DNA of 5,842 bases from Candidatus Phycorickettsia trachydisci (GCA_945875085.1 CAMCJU010000061.1:1-5842); one strand, 5' to 3'; shown: positions 1-5,712, counted from the stretch's first letter. The notes: generated by a model from the sequence alone, not told the origin. Translations and numbers: made by a program.

Positions 1-1
1 A

Positions 2-763
2 GATTTGTCAGGAATTAACTTATCGGGCGTTAAGATAAAAAATTCCACTTTTTCAAATGTCAATTTTTCAAATGCTAATTTTTCAAATGCCGCAATTGAT
101 AAAAGCTTCATGGAGGAGAGTGATTTTATAAATGTTGATATGGAAAATACGTCTGTCATAAATTCAGATTTGCAATTTTCGAATTTTCAAAAAGTTAAAT
201 TTAAAAATGTGGTTTTCATAGGTGTAAATCTTAAAGAGGCAAAATTCTTACAATCTACTATCTCAGATTCAAGTTTTCGAGCAACTAATCTTAAGGGGGC
301 GCAAATTATCGGCTCTAATATTAATGCTAGTAAATTTGAAAAATCTATCTTTGTAAATAGCAACTTAAAAGATAGTAAAATAGATAGCTCGTTTTTTTTT
401 GGCGCCAATTTACAAGAAAGTATTTGGGAGAAAGTTTTGCTTTCTAACTCGTTTTTAGAGTCCAATAACTTTAGTTATGTAGTTTTTGGGGGCGTAGTTA
501 TCCAAGGCTCTAATTTTGATAAGAACAATTTTATTTATGCCAAAATTAATGATGGAAGCATGGATAACTCAAGCTTTAATAATTCTTACTTCATGTTTGC
601 CGATATTGCCGGGACTAAGATTACAGGTTCTAATTTTAAAGATGCAAATTTTACTCAAGCAGATTTGACAAAAGCTGATATTGACCAGAAGTCTAGGCAA
701 AATATGAATTTAGCTCCACGGCCGACTCCTTATAACGATCCTTTCACAGATGCTCCGATATGA
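2..763 (+). CDS. pentapeptide-repeat protein, 5' end outside the window
   Basis: Visible part of a pentapeptide-repeat protein (Pfam Pentapeptide family), ending at TGA 761-763. Counting from the TTG at 5-7 as residue 1, a hydrophobic centre (L/F/I/M/V/W) falls at every fifth residue from 1 to 226 without a break, giving 46 pentads. The position two before each centre is nearly always small or beta-branched (A, S, V, T); exceptions are Asn154, Asn174 and Gly184. Typical pentads are NANFS, GANLQ and QADLT. The family folds as a right-handed four-sided beta-helix, so this part would make about 11.5 coils. A non-repetitive Pro-rich tail (about 227-252) closes it. The TTG occupies the central Leu position of a pentad and the frame is open back to base 2, so it is probably internal and the true start lies upstream. 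No signal peptide or other domain is visible. Function is unknown: some relatives mimic DNA and protect gyrase, but nothing here shows that. Confidence 0.9.
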   Translation, partial: DLSGINLSGVKIKNSTFSNVNFSNANFSNAAIDKSFMEESDFINVDMENTSVINSDLQFSNFQKVKFKNVVFIGVNLKEAKFLQSTISDSSFRATNLKGAQIIGSNINASKFEKSIFVNSNLKDSKIDSSFFFGANLQESIWEKVLLSNSFLESNNFSYVVFGGVVIQGSNFDKNNFIYAKINDGSMDNSSFNNSYFMFADIAGTKITGSNFKDANFTQADLTKADIDQKSRQNMNLAPRPTPYNDPFTDAPI

Positions 764-800
764 TATTGGGATATTTAAGGTCGATACGAATTACGCAAGA

Positions 801-848
801 GATGAAAGATAAGATGAAAGATAAGATGAGAGTTAAGATCAGGGATGA
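801..848. repeat. 12-nt tandem repeat, two perfect and two decayed copies
   Basis: GATGAAAGATAA occurs perfectly at 801-812 and 813-824. A diverged copy follows at 825-836 (GATGAGAGTTAA) and a weak fourth at 837-848 (GATCAGGGATGA). The array is purine-rich on the plus strand and ends 2 nt before the CCA end of tRNA-Ser, so it would lie in the 3' trailer of that tRNA transcript. It may be a simple slippage product. No function is evident. Confidence 0.8.
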
Positions 849-850
849 GA

Positions 851-940
851 TGGCGGATAGAGTGGGATTCGAACCCACGGTATGCTCGCACATACGCCGG
901 TTTTCAAGACCGGTTCCTTAAACCGCTCGGACATCCATCC
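851..940 (-). tRNA. tRNA-Ser (anticodon UGA)
   Basis: Read on the minus strand, the gene starts GGATGGA at 940 and this acceptor half pairs with TCTATCC (one G-T wobble). A discriminator G and an encoded CCA (851-853 on the plus strand) follow. The anticodon stem CCGGT/ACCGG holds loop CTTGAAA, so the anticodon is TGA (plus positions 904-906), reading UCA and other UCN codons. The long variable arm typical of serine tRNAs is present as GTATG/CATAC with a 6-nt loop. The T arm is GTGGG-TTCGAAT-CCCAC. All stems look intact, so the gene should be functional. Confidence 0.97.
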
Positions 941-947
941 ACGTACT

Positions 948-976
948 TTTATATACGAAAATTCAAATAAAAGCAA
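948..976 (-). promoter_or_regulatory. sigma70-type promoter of tRNA-Ser
   Basis: On the minus strand, TTGCTT (-35, plus positions 971-976) is followed by a 17-nt spacer and TATAAA (-10, 948-953). Seven bases separate the -10 box from the mature tRNA 5' end at 940, so transcription would start almost at the tRNA itself. The promoter lies in the 47-bp gap shared with the divergent nuoF gene. Confidence 0.6.
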
Positions 977-987
977 TAGAATATTTC

Positions 988-2250
988 ATGATAAATCAAA
1001 AAGATTTAATTTTTACCAATCTTAGTGGTTTTTTAAGCGCAGATTTAGTTAGCAGTAAGGCTAGAGGAGATTGGCTTGATACAAAAGCATTGTTAGATAA
1101 AGGCTCTAGTTGGATCATTGATGAAATTAAAAAATCCGGCCTGCGCGGAAGGGGCGGGGCGGGCTTTTCCACTGGCACTAAATGGTCTTTCATCCCTAAA
1201 GAAGTAATTTGCCCTCATTACTTAGTTATTAATGCCGACGAATCTGAGCCTGGCACCTGCAAGGATCGTGATATATTGCGCTATGAGCCTCATAAGATCG
1301 TTGAGGGCGCCTTGATAGCGAGCCTGGCGATTAATGCTCATGTTTGCTATATTTACATTAGAGGCGAGTATTATGCAGAAGCGCAAAAATTACAAAGCGC
1401 TATCGATCAAGCTTACGCTGAGAATCTAATTGGCAAAAATGCATGTAACTCTGGATACGATCTGGATGTTATTGTCCATAGAGGCGCGGGAGCCTATATT
1501 TGCGGCGAAGAGACTGCCTTGCTCGAAAGTCTGGAAGGAAAAAAGGGCATGCCAAGATTAAAGCCTCCTTTTCCTGCGAGCGTAGGGCTATATGGCTGCC
1601 CTACGGTAATTAACAATGTTGAGTCTATTGCAGTTGTGCCAACTATTTTAAGACGGGGAGCTGATTGGTTTGCCTCAATTGGTAAGCCAAATAATACTGG
1701 CACAAAAGTATTTTCTATTTCTGGGCATGTGAATAATCCGTGTAATGTCGAGGAAGCTCTTGGGATACCCTTGCGGGAACTTATTGATCGCTATGCAGGT
1801 GGCGTTCGCGGCAGCTGGGATAATCTGAAGGCTATCATTCCAGGGGGCTCTTCAGTGCCCTTGATTACTAAAGAGATTGCCCAGGAAGTTACGATGGATT
1901 TTGATTCTTTAAGGGATGTTGGCTCTGGCCTTGGCACTGGGGCGGTAATAGTGATGGACCAATCTACCGATATTATTTATGCTATAGCGCGCTTGAGTAA
2001 GTTTTATATGCATGAATCATGCGGCCAGTGCACGCCTTGTCGCGAAGGGACTGGCTGGATGTGGCGGATTATGATGCGCTTAAGTAAGGGGCAGGCAAAG
2101 ATATCTGAAATAGACGAGCTTTTAGAGGTTACAAAACAGATAGAGGGTCATACTATTTGCGCCCTTGGGGATGCTGCTGCTTGGCCTATCCAGGGGTTAA
2201 TACGTCATTTTCGCCAGGAAATTCAAGACCGTATAAAATTTGCTGCATGA
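988..2250 (+). CDS. nuoF: NADH-quinone oxidoreductase subunit F (complex I 51-kDa subunit)
   Basis: NuoF is the NADH-oxidising subunit of respiratory complex I. It binds NADH, FMN and the N3 4Fe-4S cluster in the cytoplasmic arm and passes electrons towards NuoG and quinone. The 420-residue length is normal for the family. The glycine-rich nucleotide-binding motif GRGGAGFSTGTKW is at 54-66, and NADESEPGTCKDR at 82-94. CGEETALLESLEGKKGMPR spans 172-190, an SLBB-like region covers roughly 240-300, and GSGLGTGAVIVMD is at 312-324. The 4Fe-4S ligands are Cys345, Cys348 and Cys351 (ESCGQCTPCREG) with Cys391 (HTICALGD). All key residues are present. The start is ATG 988; no Shine-Dalgarno is visible, and a TAGAAT box at 977-982 lies only 5 nt upstream. 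No other nuo gene flanks it: tRNA-Ser is divergent and the M23 gene convergent. It must therefore combine with complex I subunits encoded elsewhere. Confidence 0.98.
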   Translation: MINQKDLIFTNLSGFLSADLVSSKARGDWLDTKALLDKGSSWIIDEIKKSGLRGRGGAGFSTGTKWSFIPKEVICPHYLVINADESEPGTCKDRDILRYEPHKIVEGALIASLAINAHVCYIYIRGEYYAEAQKLQSAIDQAYAENLIGKNACNSGYDLDVIVHRGAGAYICGEETALLESLEGKKGMPRLKPPFPASVGLYGCPTVINNVESIAVVPTILRRGADWFASIGKPNNTGTKVFSISGHVNNPCNVEEALGIPLRELIDRYAGGVRGSWDNLKAIIPGGSSVPLITKEIAQEVTMDFDSLRDVGSGLGTGAVIVMDQSTDIIYAIARLSKFYMHESCGQCTPCREGTGWMWRIMMRLSKGQAKISEIDELLEVTKQIEGHTICALGDAAAWPIQGLIRHFRQEIQDRIKFAA

Positions 2251-2386
2251 AACATGAAAGATATAAAGGCTTCAGCTAGTCAAAAAATATGGTTGATTTT
2301 GAGTTAATTTTGCTACTTTTTTATATTGATAGTAAGGCAGAAGACACAAAAAAAGTTGGCTGTATGTAATTTTTGTTATCTGGCGG

Positions 2387-2405
2387 GCTGTCATCAGCTT
2401 TTATT
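2387..2405 (+). terminator. weak candidate terminator of nuoF
   Basis: The 170-base gap between the convergent nuoF and M23 genes contains GCTG-TCAT-CAGC (2387-2398) followed by TTTTATT. The stem is only 4 bp, with a possible G-T extension, so this is a poor rho-independent terminator. It is the best plus-strand candidate I see in the gap, which holds no other gene-like content. Confidence 0.25.
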
Positions 2406-2425
2406 AATTCGATTGCGCAATTAAT
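2403..2425. repeat. AT-rich inverted repeat at the end of the M23 gene
   Basis: ATTAATT (2403-2409) and AATTAAT (2419-2425) form a perfect 7-bp inverted repeat with a 9-base loop. It overlaps the M23 stop codon at 2421-2423. Lying between two convergent genes, it could act in either direction as a weak transcript end, but the stem is all A-T and no T-run follows on the minus strand. Confidence 0.4.
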
Positions 2426-3260
2426 ATAAAAATAACATCGGGTTTATTTTGCACCCATTATATCTAGTCTCAAAATGCAAATGCACCCCGGTAGCGTTGC
2501 CAGTGTTTCCTTCTACGCCAATTAGCTCTCCTTGTAATACTTTTTGCTTAGGCGAGACCAGAATCTTACTTAAGTGCGCGTAGAAGGTTTTAACGCCATT
2601 TGTATGATCAATCGTTATATTATTGCCATATCCGCTAGATCTTATCTCAATTTTCTCTACAACACCAACGCCTGCGCTAAATATCAAGCGATTTTGGCTA
2701 GCTATATCGATGCCGCGATGAAAAATTTTCTTTTTTTGTATAGGGTGCATTCTAACGCCATAATGGCCAGTAATGCATCTGCTAGTTGAGGGAAATAGTA
2801 TGGGCAGAAACTTAGCATGCTTATGATGGAAATTTGCCAAAGTATTGAAATATTTTGGTTTTTTACTCAACTTGAGGCCCGCTATTTGCACATTGTTTTG
2901 CTCAAGCTTTTGAAAGATTTGCTGTAATTGCTGCAATCTGATCTTGGCATTTTGCTCTAGCGCATTTTTGTTAAAATTATGCTTCGAGGCTAGGAAGTTT
3001 TTATTATACTTGCTGTTGTTGATGATGTTAACATAATCTTTATTAATCAGATCTGCTTTTGGGTTGTCAAGATTATACAGTAAAGCTACATCAAGGTTTT
3101 TAAGATTGTATTTTTTCTCCAGAGCTCTGGTTGTGCTGTCGAGTATTTTTTTAGCTGATTCTTTTTCAACAGTCATTAGCGCCTTTTTGGGTTGGCTGCA
3201 GTTGGCTAAAATAAGCAGCAAAATGCTAGCGCCAATTTTGCTAAAAAAAGATTTACGCAT
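2421..3260 (-). CDS. M23 family zinc metallopeptidase, putative lipoprotein
   Basis: A 279-residue protein predicted to cleave peptidoglycan peptide cross-links in the periplasm. The N-terminus is lipoprotein-like: positive residues 2-8, hydrophobic 9-19, then LANC with Cys21 as the lipidation site. Asn at -1 is unusual, and Ser22 would favour outer-membrane sorting by the enterobacterial rule. Residues about 30-150 are Lys/Asn/Gln-rich and partly coiled-coil-like (100-125), with no LysM domain visible. The C-terminal M23 (LytM/NlpD/MepM-type) domain spans about 160-279. The zinc ligands are complete: His181 and Asp185 (HRGID) and His262 in HLHFE, with His260 and His229 (YAHLS) as the catalytic-site histidines. 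It is therefore probably an active hydrolase, not a degenerate NlpD/EnvC-type activator. ATG 3260 is preceded by a weak AAAGAG. tRNA-Arg lies 31 nt upstream on the same strand, with no separate promoter seen between. A general role in wall remodelling or division is inferred. Confidence 0.93.
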   Translation of the reverse strand: MRKSFFSKIGASILLLILANCSQPKKALMTVEKESAKKILDSTTRALEKKYNLKNLDVALLYNLDNPKADLINKDYVNIINNSKYNKNFLASKHNFNKNALEQNAKIRLQQLQQIFQKLEQNNVQIAGLKLSKKPKYFNTLANFHHKHAKFLPILFPSTSRCITGHYGVRMHPIQKKKIFHRGIDIASQNRLIFSAGVGVVEKIEIRSSGYGNNITIDHTNGVKTFYAHLSKILVSPKQKVLQGELIGVEGNTGNATGVHLHFETRYNGCKINPMLFLY

Positions 3261-3291
3261 TACTCTTTAATAAATATCAGTGGGTTTGATT

Positions 3292-3368
3292 TGGCACATC
3301 CGATTGGATTCGAACCAACGACCTTTGCCTCCGGAGGGCAACGCTCTATCCAGCTGAGCTACGGATGT
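3292..3368 (-). tRNA. tRNA-Arg (anticodon CCG)
   Basis: On the minus strand the acceptor halves ACATCCG (5' end at 3368) and CGGATGT pair perfectly, followed by discriminator G and an encoded CCA (plus 3292-3294). The D arm has GCTC...GAGC, and the T arm contains GGTTCGAATCC. The anticodon stem TTGCC/GGCAA closes loop CTCCGGA, so the anticodon is CCG (plus 3332-3334), reading the arginine codon CGG. All arms are intact. Confidence 0.97.
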
Positions 3369-3376
3369 ATTGCTCA

Positions 3377-3406
3377 ATTATATCATGAGGTTAGGGTAAA
3401 AATGAA
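3377..3406 (-). promoter_or_regulatory. promoter of tRNA-Arg and probably the M23 gene
   Basis: A perfect -10 TATAAT (minus strand, plus positions 3377-3382) lies 8 nt before the tRNA-Arg 5' end. The -35 is weak: TTCATT at 3401-3406 with an 18-nt spacer. The remaining gap up to the hydrolase start at 3613 is AT-rich and holds no gene; no convincing plus-strand promoter could be fixed in it. Confidence 0.55.
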
Positions 3407-3612
3407 TATTTATGATTATTTTTTAGCTTGATCAAACTTGCCAAAAATATGATCTAGCTTAAAATAATGCATTGATGCCAGAAGTACTTTTGTTAAGATC
3501 TTAATTTCAAAATCTCTGCAGGTAGCTTTTGTTTTTTATTAAAGTTTATAGTATGTTATTAGATATACACTCTGGATAAATTCTTAAAAATCAAACTGAT
3601 AAGTTAGTACCT

Positions 3613-4314
3613 ATGGCAGAAGTCTTTTTCAACAGTACGGCAGGAAGGATTGAGGCAAGATATGATGTTTCTCCTAATAAAAATAGGCCTGTCGCTTTGC
3701 TCTTACATCCTCATCCTTTGCATGATGGCAGCATGAATAATAAGGTTATTTATGAAATGTATCGCCAATTTTTAAAGCATGATTTTTCCGTGCTAAGAAT
3801 TAATTTTCGTGGCGTGGGTAAATCGCAAGGCGTTTTTGATCAAGGCGCAGGCGAGCTGATAGATGCAGCTATCGCTTTGGATTGGCTGGAAGAAAGGCAT
3901 GGTATTGGTGCTGATTATTGGGTCGGGGGCTTTTCTTTCGGCGCATGGATTGGCATGGAGCTAACGATGAGGCGCCCAGAAGTGATGCGCTTTGTTATTG
4001 TAGCCCCCCCGGTATCTAAGTACGATTTTTCGTTTCTATCCCCTTGTCCGGCCCCTGGTCTTGTTGTGCAGGGCGACCTTGATAGCGTAGTTGCGGAAGA
4101 AAGTGTTATGGAATTTGTTGATAAAACTACTAAAAATAGGAATACTAAAATTGATTATAAAGTTATTCATGGCGCTGATCATTTTTTTAGAGATAGAATT
4201 GGCGAATTTGGCAAAGTTGTTAATGACTATATTGAGCACTCTTTAGCAAACCCACGTCAGAAGAAATCCTTGGATAGCCAAGATAAAGATTTAAATTTGA
4301 TGTTACTAGATTAA
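3613..4314 (+). CDS. alpha/beta hydrolase, COG2945-like
   Basis: A 233-residue cytoplasmic alpha/beta-hydrolase-fold protein resembling the small COG2945 family, often labelled dienelactone-hydrolase-like. Visible in order are the first core strand VALLLHPHP (27-35), followed by HDGSMNNKV. RINFRGVGKSQG is at 62-73. The nucleophile elbow is GFSFG with Ser108. An acidic site GDLD has Asp155 and Asp157, and HGADHFF carries the probable catalytic His190. The triad is thus present and an active esterase or hydrolase is likely, but the substrate cannot be read from the sequence. A polar tail (about 212-233) follows the fold. There is no signal peptide. ATG 3613 has no clear Shine-Dalgarno. The stop lies 33 nt before fabI on the same strand, suggesting cotranscription; a link to lipid or thioester metabolism is only a guess from that pairing. 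Confidence 0.9.
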   Translation: MAEVFFNSTAGRIEARYDVSPNKNRPVALLLHPHPLHDGSMNNKVIYEMYRQFLKHDFSVLRINFRGVGKSQGVFDQGAGELIDAAIALDWLEERHGIGADYWVGGFSFGAWIGMELTMRRPEVMRFVIVAPPVSKYDFSFLSPCPAPGLVVQGDLDSVVAEESVMEFVDKTTKNRNTKIDYKVIHGADHFFRDRIGEFGKVVNDYIEHSLANPRQKKSLDSQDKDLNLMLLD

Positions 4315-4347
4315 ATTATTCAAGTTACTATTTTGTATATATAAATT

Positions 4348-5127
4348 ATGTTATTAAAAAATAAAAGAGGCCTGATTATTGGCTTAGCAAATAGCAGTTC
4401 TATTGCCTATAGTATTGCAAAAGTTTTAACGGAAAATGGCGCCTTGATTGCTCTGACGTATCAAAACGATGCGCTAAAAAAAAGGGTCCAGCCTATTGCT
4501 CAAGAGCTTGGTGCTAAGATAGTAGAGCATTGCGATGTTCTTGATTTGGAATCTGTCGATAATTTATTTGCAACACTAAAAGATCACTGGGGGAGTTTTG
4601 ATTTTTTAGTTCATGCGGTGGCTTATTCCGATAGAAATGAGCTGCAGGGAAGATTTATCGATACTTCTTTGCAGAATTTTCTACAAACAATGCACATATC
4701 ATGCTATTCGTTAGTTAGTTTAGCCAAAAGAGCAGAAAGGCTTTTGAATGAAGGTGGAAGTATTTTGACCTTAAGCTATTATGGCGCTGAAAAAGTTGTG
4801 CCAAATTATAACGTAATGGGAGTGGCTAAAGCGGCTCTAGAGTCAAGCGTAAGATACTTAAGCAGCGATCTTGGTCCTAAGATTCGCATCAACGCAATTT
4901 CAGCTGGTCCAATTAAGACTTTGGCCGCTTCTGCTATAGGCGGCATTAGGACAATGCTAAAAGTGCACGAGAATAGCGCCCCTTTGCAAAGAAATACATC
5001 GCCTATGGATGTTGCCAAATCTTCTTTGTATCTGCTCAGTAGCCTTGCTAGCGGCGTTACTGGCGAGGTTCATTATGTTGATTGCGGATATAATGTTATG
5101 GGCTTTATAGCGCCAAAGCAGGAGTAA
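4348..5127 (+). CDS. fabI: enoyl-[acyl-carrier-protein] reductase (NADH)
   Basis: FabI is a short-chain dehydrogenase-type enzyme that reduces trans-2-enoyl-ACP to acyl-ACP, the last step of each type II fatty acid elongation cycle, in the cytoplasm. The 259-residue length is normal. The N-terminal cofactor site is GLANSSSIAYSIAK (12-25), the FabI variant of the glycine-rich SDR motif. Asp63 in HCDVLD lies in the adenine-binding region. The active-site segment SYYGAEKVVPNYNVMGVAK (143-161) contains Tyr144, Tyr154 and Lys161, equivalent to E. coli Tyr146, Tyr156 and Lys163. The substrate-loop motif ISAGPIKTLAASAIGG is at 184-199 and the C-terminal VTGEVHYVDCGYNVMG at 237-252. Residues HAVAYSDRNELQGRF (89-103) are of alphaproteobacterial type, with Ala92 where E. 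coli has Gly93. ATG 4348 gives the standard N-terminus; no Shine-Dalgarno is seen. It probably shares a transcript with the upstream hydrolase. Confidence 0.97.
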   Translation: MLLKNKRGLIIGLANSSSIAYSIAKVLTENGALIALTYQNDALKKRVQPIAQELGAKIVEHCDVLDLESVDNLFATLKDHWGSFDFLVHAVAYSDRNELQGRFIDTSLQNFLQTMHISCYSLVSLAKRAERLLNEGGSILTLSYYGAEKVVPNYNVMGVAKAALESSVRYLSSDLGPKIRINAISAGPIKTLAASAIGGIRTMLKVHENSAPLQRNTSPMDVAKSSLYLLSSLASGVTGEVHYVDCGYNVMGFIAPKQE

Positions 5128-5150
5128 TTATCTTTTAAGAGACAATAAGA

Positions 5151-5204
5151 TAGTTAATATAAGGCTTGATTAACTACCACAACATAAGATATACTCTGTA
5201 GTTA
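5151..5204. repeat. three TAGTTA motifs in alternating orientation
   Basis: TAGTTAAT (5151-5158) is complementary to ATTAACTA (5169-5176), an 8-bp stem with a 10-base loop. The same middle copy, as TAACTAC (5171-5177), is complementary to GTAGTTA (5198-5204), a 7-bp stem with a 20-base loop. The middle copy can therefore pair with either neighbour but not both. Two of the copies overlap a candidate promoter. They could be repressor operators or alternative RNA hairpins, or part of the fabI transcript end; no T-run suitable for a terminator follows immediately. Confidence 0.5.
5166..5195 (+). promoter_or_regulatory. candidate sigma70 promoter downstream of fabI
   Basis: TTGATT (5166-5171) is separated by 18 nt from TATACT (5190-5195), matching the consensus boxes at 4 and 5 of 6 positions. 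The predicted start near 5202 falls in the third TAGTTA motif. It would transcribe the unrecognised frame that is open from 5287. This is a pattern match only. Confidence 0.4.
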
Positions 5205-5343
5205 TTTAAATTAAATTTTATTAACTTTTGAAGTTTTACATAAACCTTTTATTGTGGACTTTGTTGATCGTAAATCAAGAGCCTAGAGCATCGCTCCCCC
5301 CAAAGGCAAGACGCAATTTATTACGCAAGTCTATATTAATGTA

Positions 5344-5712
5344 TTGTCGAAAGGTTTAGAATCTGCTATATCCCGTAGGACTCAATTTGAAAGCATTTAT
5401 GCGCGAGCTAAAAGCTTTTTATATAAAATTGACAATGACGAATCGCTAACTCCAGAGCAAAAATTCCATAAAATCCAAAAACTCCAGCGCACAATTTTGC
5501 AGCCCTTAGAACAGGCCATCTCGATTACTCCTGGATCATATGATTCATTATTGCATAGCAGTGTAATTGAGAGTAGAAGCTCTGAGCGATCTAGTTTAGG
5601 CATAAAAATATTATTTGCCAAATCGCTAGGTATTGCAAAGCATGCTTCTTACGTTTTTCAGACCAGTTTATTTATTGACATACTCCCCATAGATAAAGCA
5701 AGGGGATTCTAA
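5344..5712 (+). CDS. unrecognised protein, truncated by an IS element and possibly a pseudogene
   Basis: I do not recognise this 122-codon frame. It is polar and probably helical, with charged stretches such as RRTQFESIYARAKSF (11-25) and LTPEQKFHKIQKLQR (35-49). There is no signal peptide or clear membrane segment. The start is doubtful: TTG 5344 has no Shine-Dalgarno. Upstream the same frame stays open to 5287 with protein-like content (IAPPKGKTQFITQVYINVL), and beyond an in-frame TAG (5284-5286) it continues back through GTG 5254. The 3' end is not native: codons 111-122 (IDILPIDKARGF, from 5674) and the stop lie within the right end of the IS, so the original gene probably continued beyond it. 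The product would be the N-terminal part of an unknown protein with an IS-encoded tail. A candidate promoter lies at 5166-5195. It is best treated as a disrupted gene whose original function cannot be told. Confidence 0.5.
   Translation: MSKGLESAISRRTQFESIYARAKSFLYKIDNDESLTPEQKFHKIQKLQRTILQPLEQAISITPGSYDSLLHSSVIESRSSERSSLGIKILFAKSLGIAKHASYVFQTSLFIDILPIDKARGF
5684..5706 (-). repeat. subterminal right-end hairpin of the IS
   Basis: On the minus strand TCCCC (plus 5702-5706) pairs with GGGGA (plus 5684-5688) around a 13-base loop. It begins 2 nt after the tnpB stop codon and lies just inside the element's end. Such imperfect hairpins are the DNA structures recognised by TnpA in this family and also form part of the omega-RNA. 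Confidence 0.65.

Noticed and set aside
187..465. Minus-strand 92-codon frame within the pentapeptide-repeat gene
   Set aside because: It is the antisense of a periodic coding sequence; the periodicity makes long antisense frames likely.
801..848. Short direct repeats as a possible CRISPR array
   Set aside because: The units are 12 nt, adjacent, with no spacers and no cas genes nearby.
802..921. Plus-strand 39-codon frame starting MKDKMKDK and reading through the tRNA-Ser region as VGFEPTVCSHIRRFSRPVP
   Set aside because: It is the antisense of the tRNA-Ser gene joined to the tandem repeat. Such tRNA-antisense peptides are a well-known spurious annotation.
2322..2357. CTTTTTT ... AAAAAAG inverted repeat between nuoF and the M23 gene as a terminator
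   Set aside because: The stem is all A-T except for its outermost pair and the loop is very long, so it is unlikely to be stable.
2574..3270. Plus-strand open frames opposite the M23 gene (2574-2789 and 3064-3270)
   Set aside because: They are antisense shadows of a gene with intact catalytic motifs and show no motif of their own.
3369..3612. Gap between tRNA-Arg and the hydrolase examined for a small gene or plus-strand promoter
   Set aside because: Only very short frames occur (for example one reading MNIYDYFLA). Several TATA-like hexamers exist, but none has a convincing -35 at a proper distance.
5129..5152. TATCTT/AAGATA inverted repeat just after fabI as its terminator
   Set aside because: It has only six mostly A-T pairs and no T-run follows; chance is likely in this composition.
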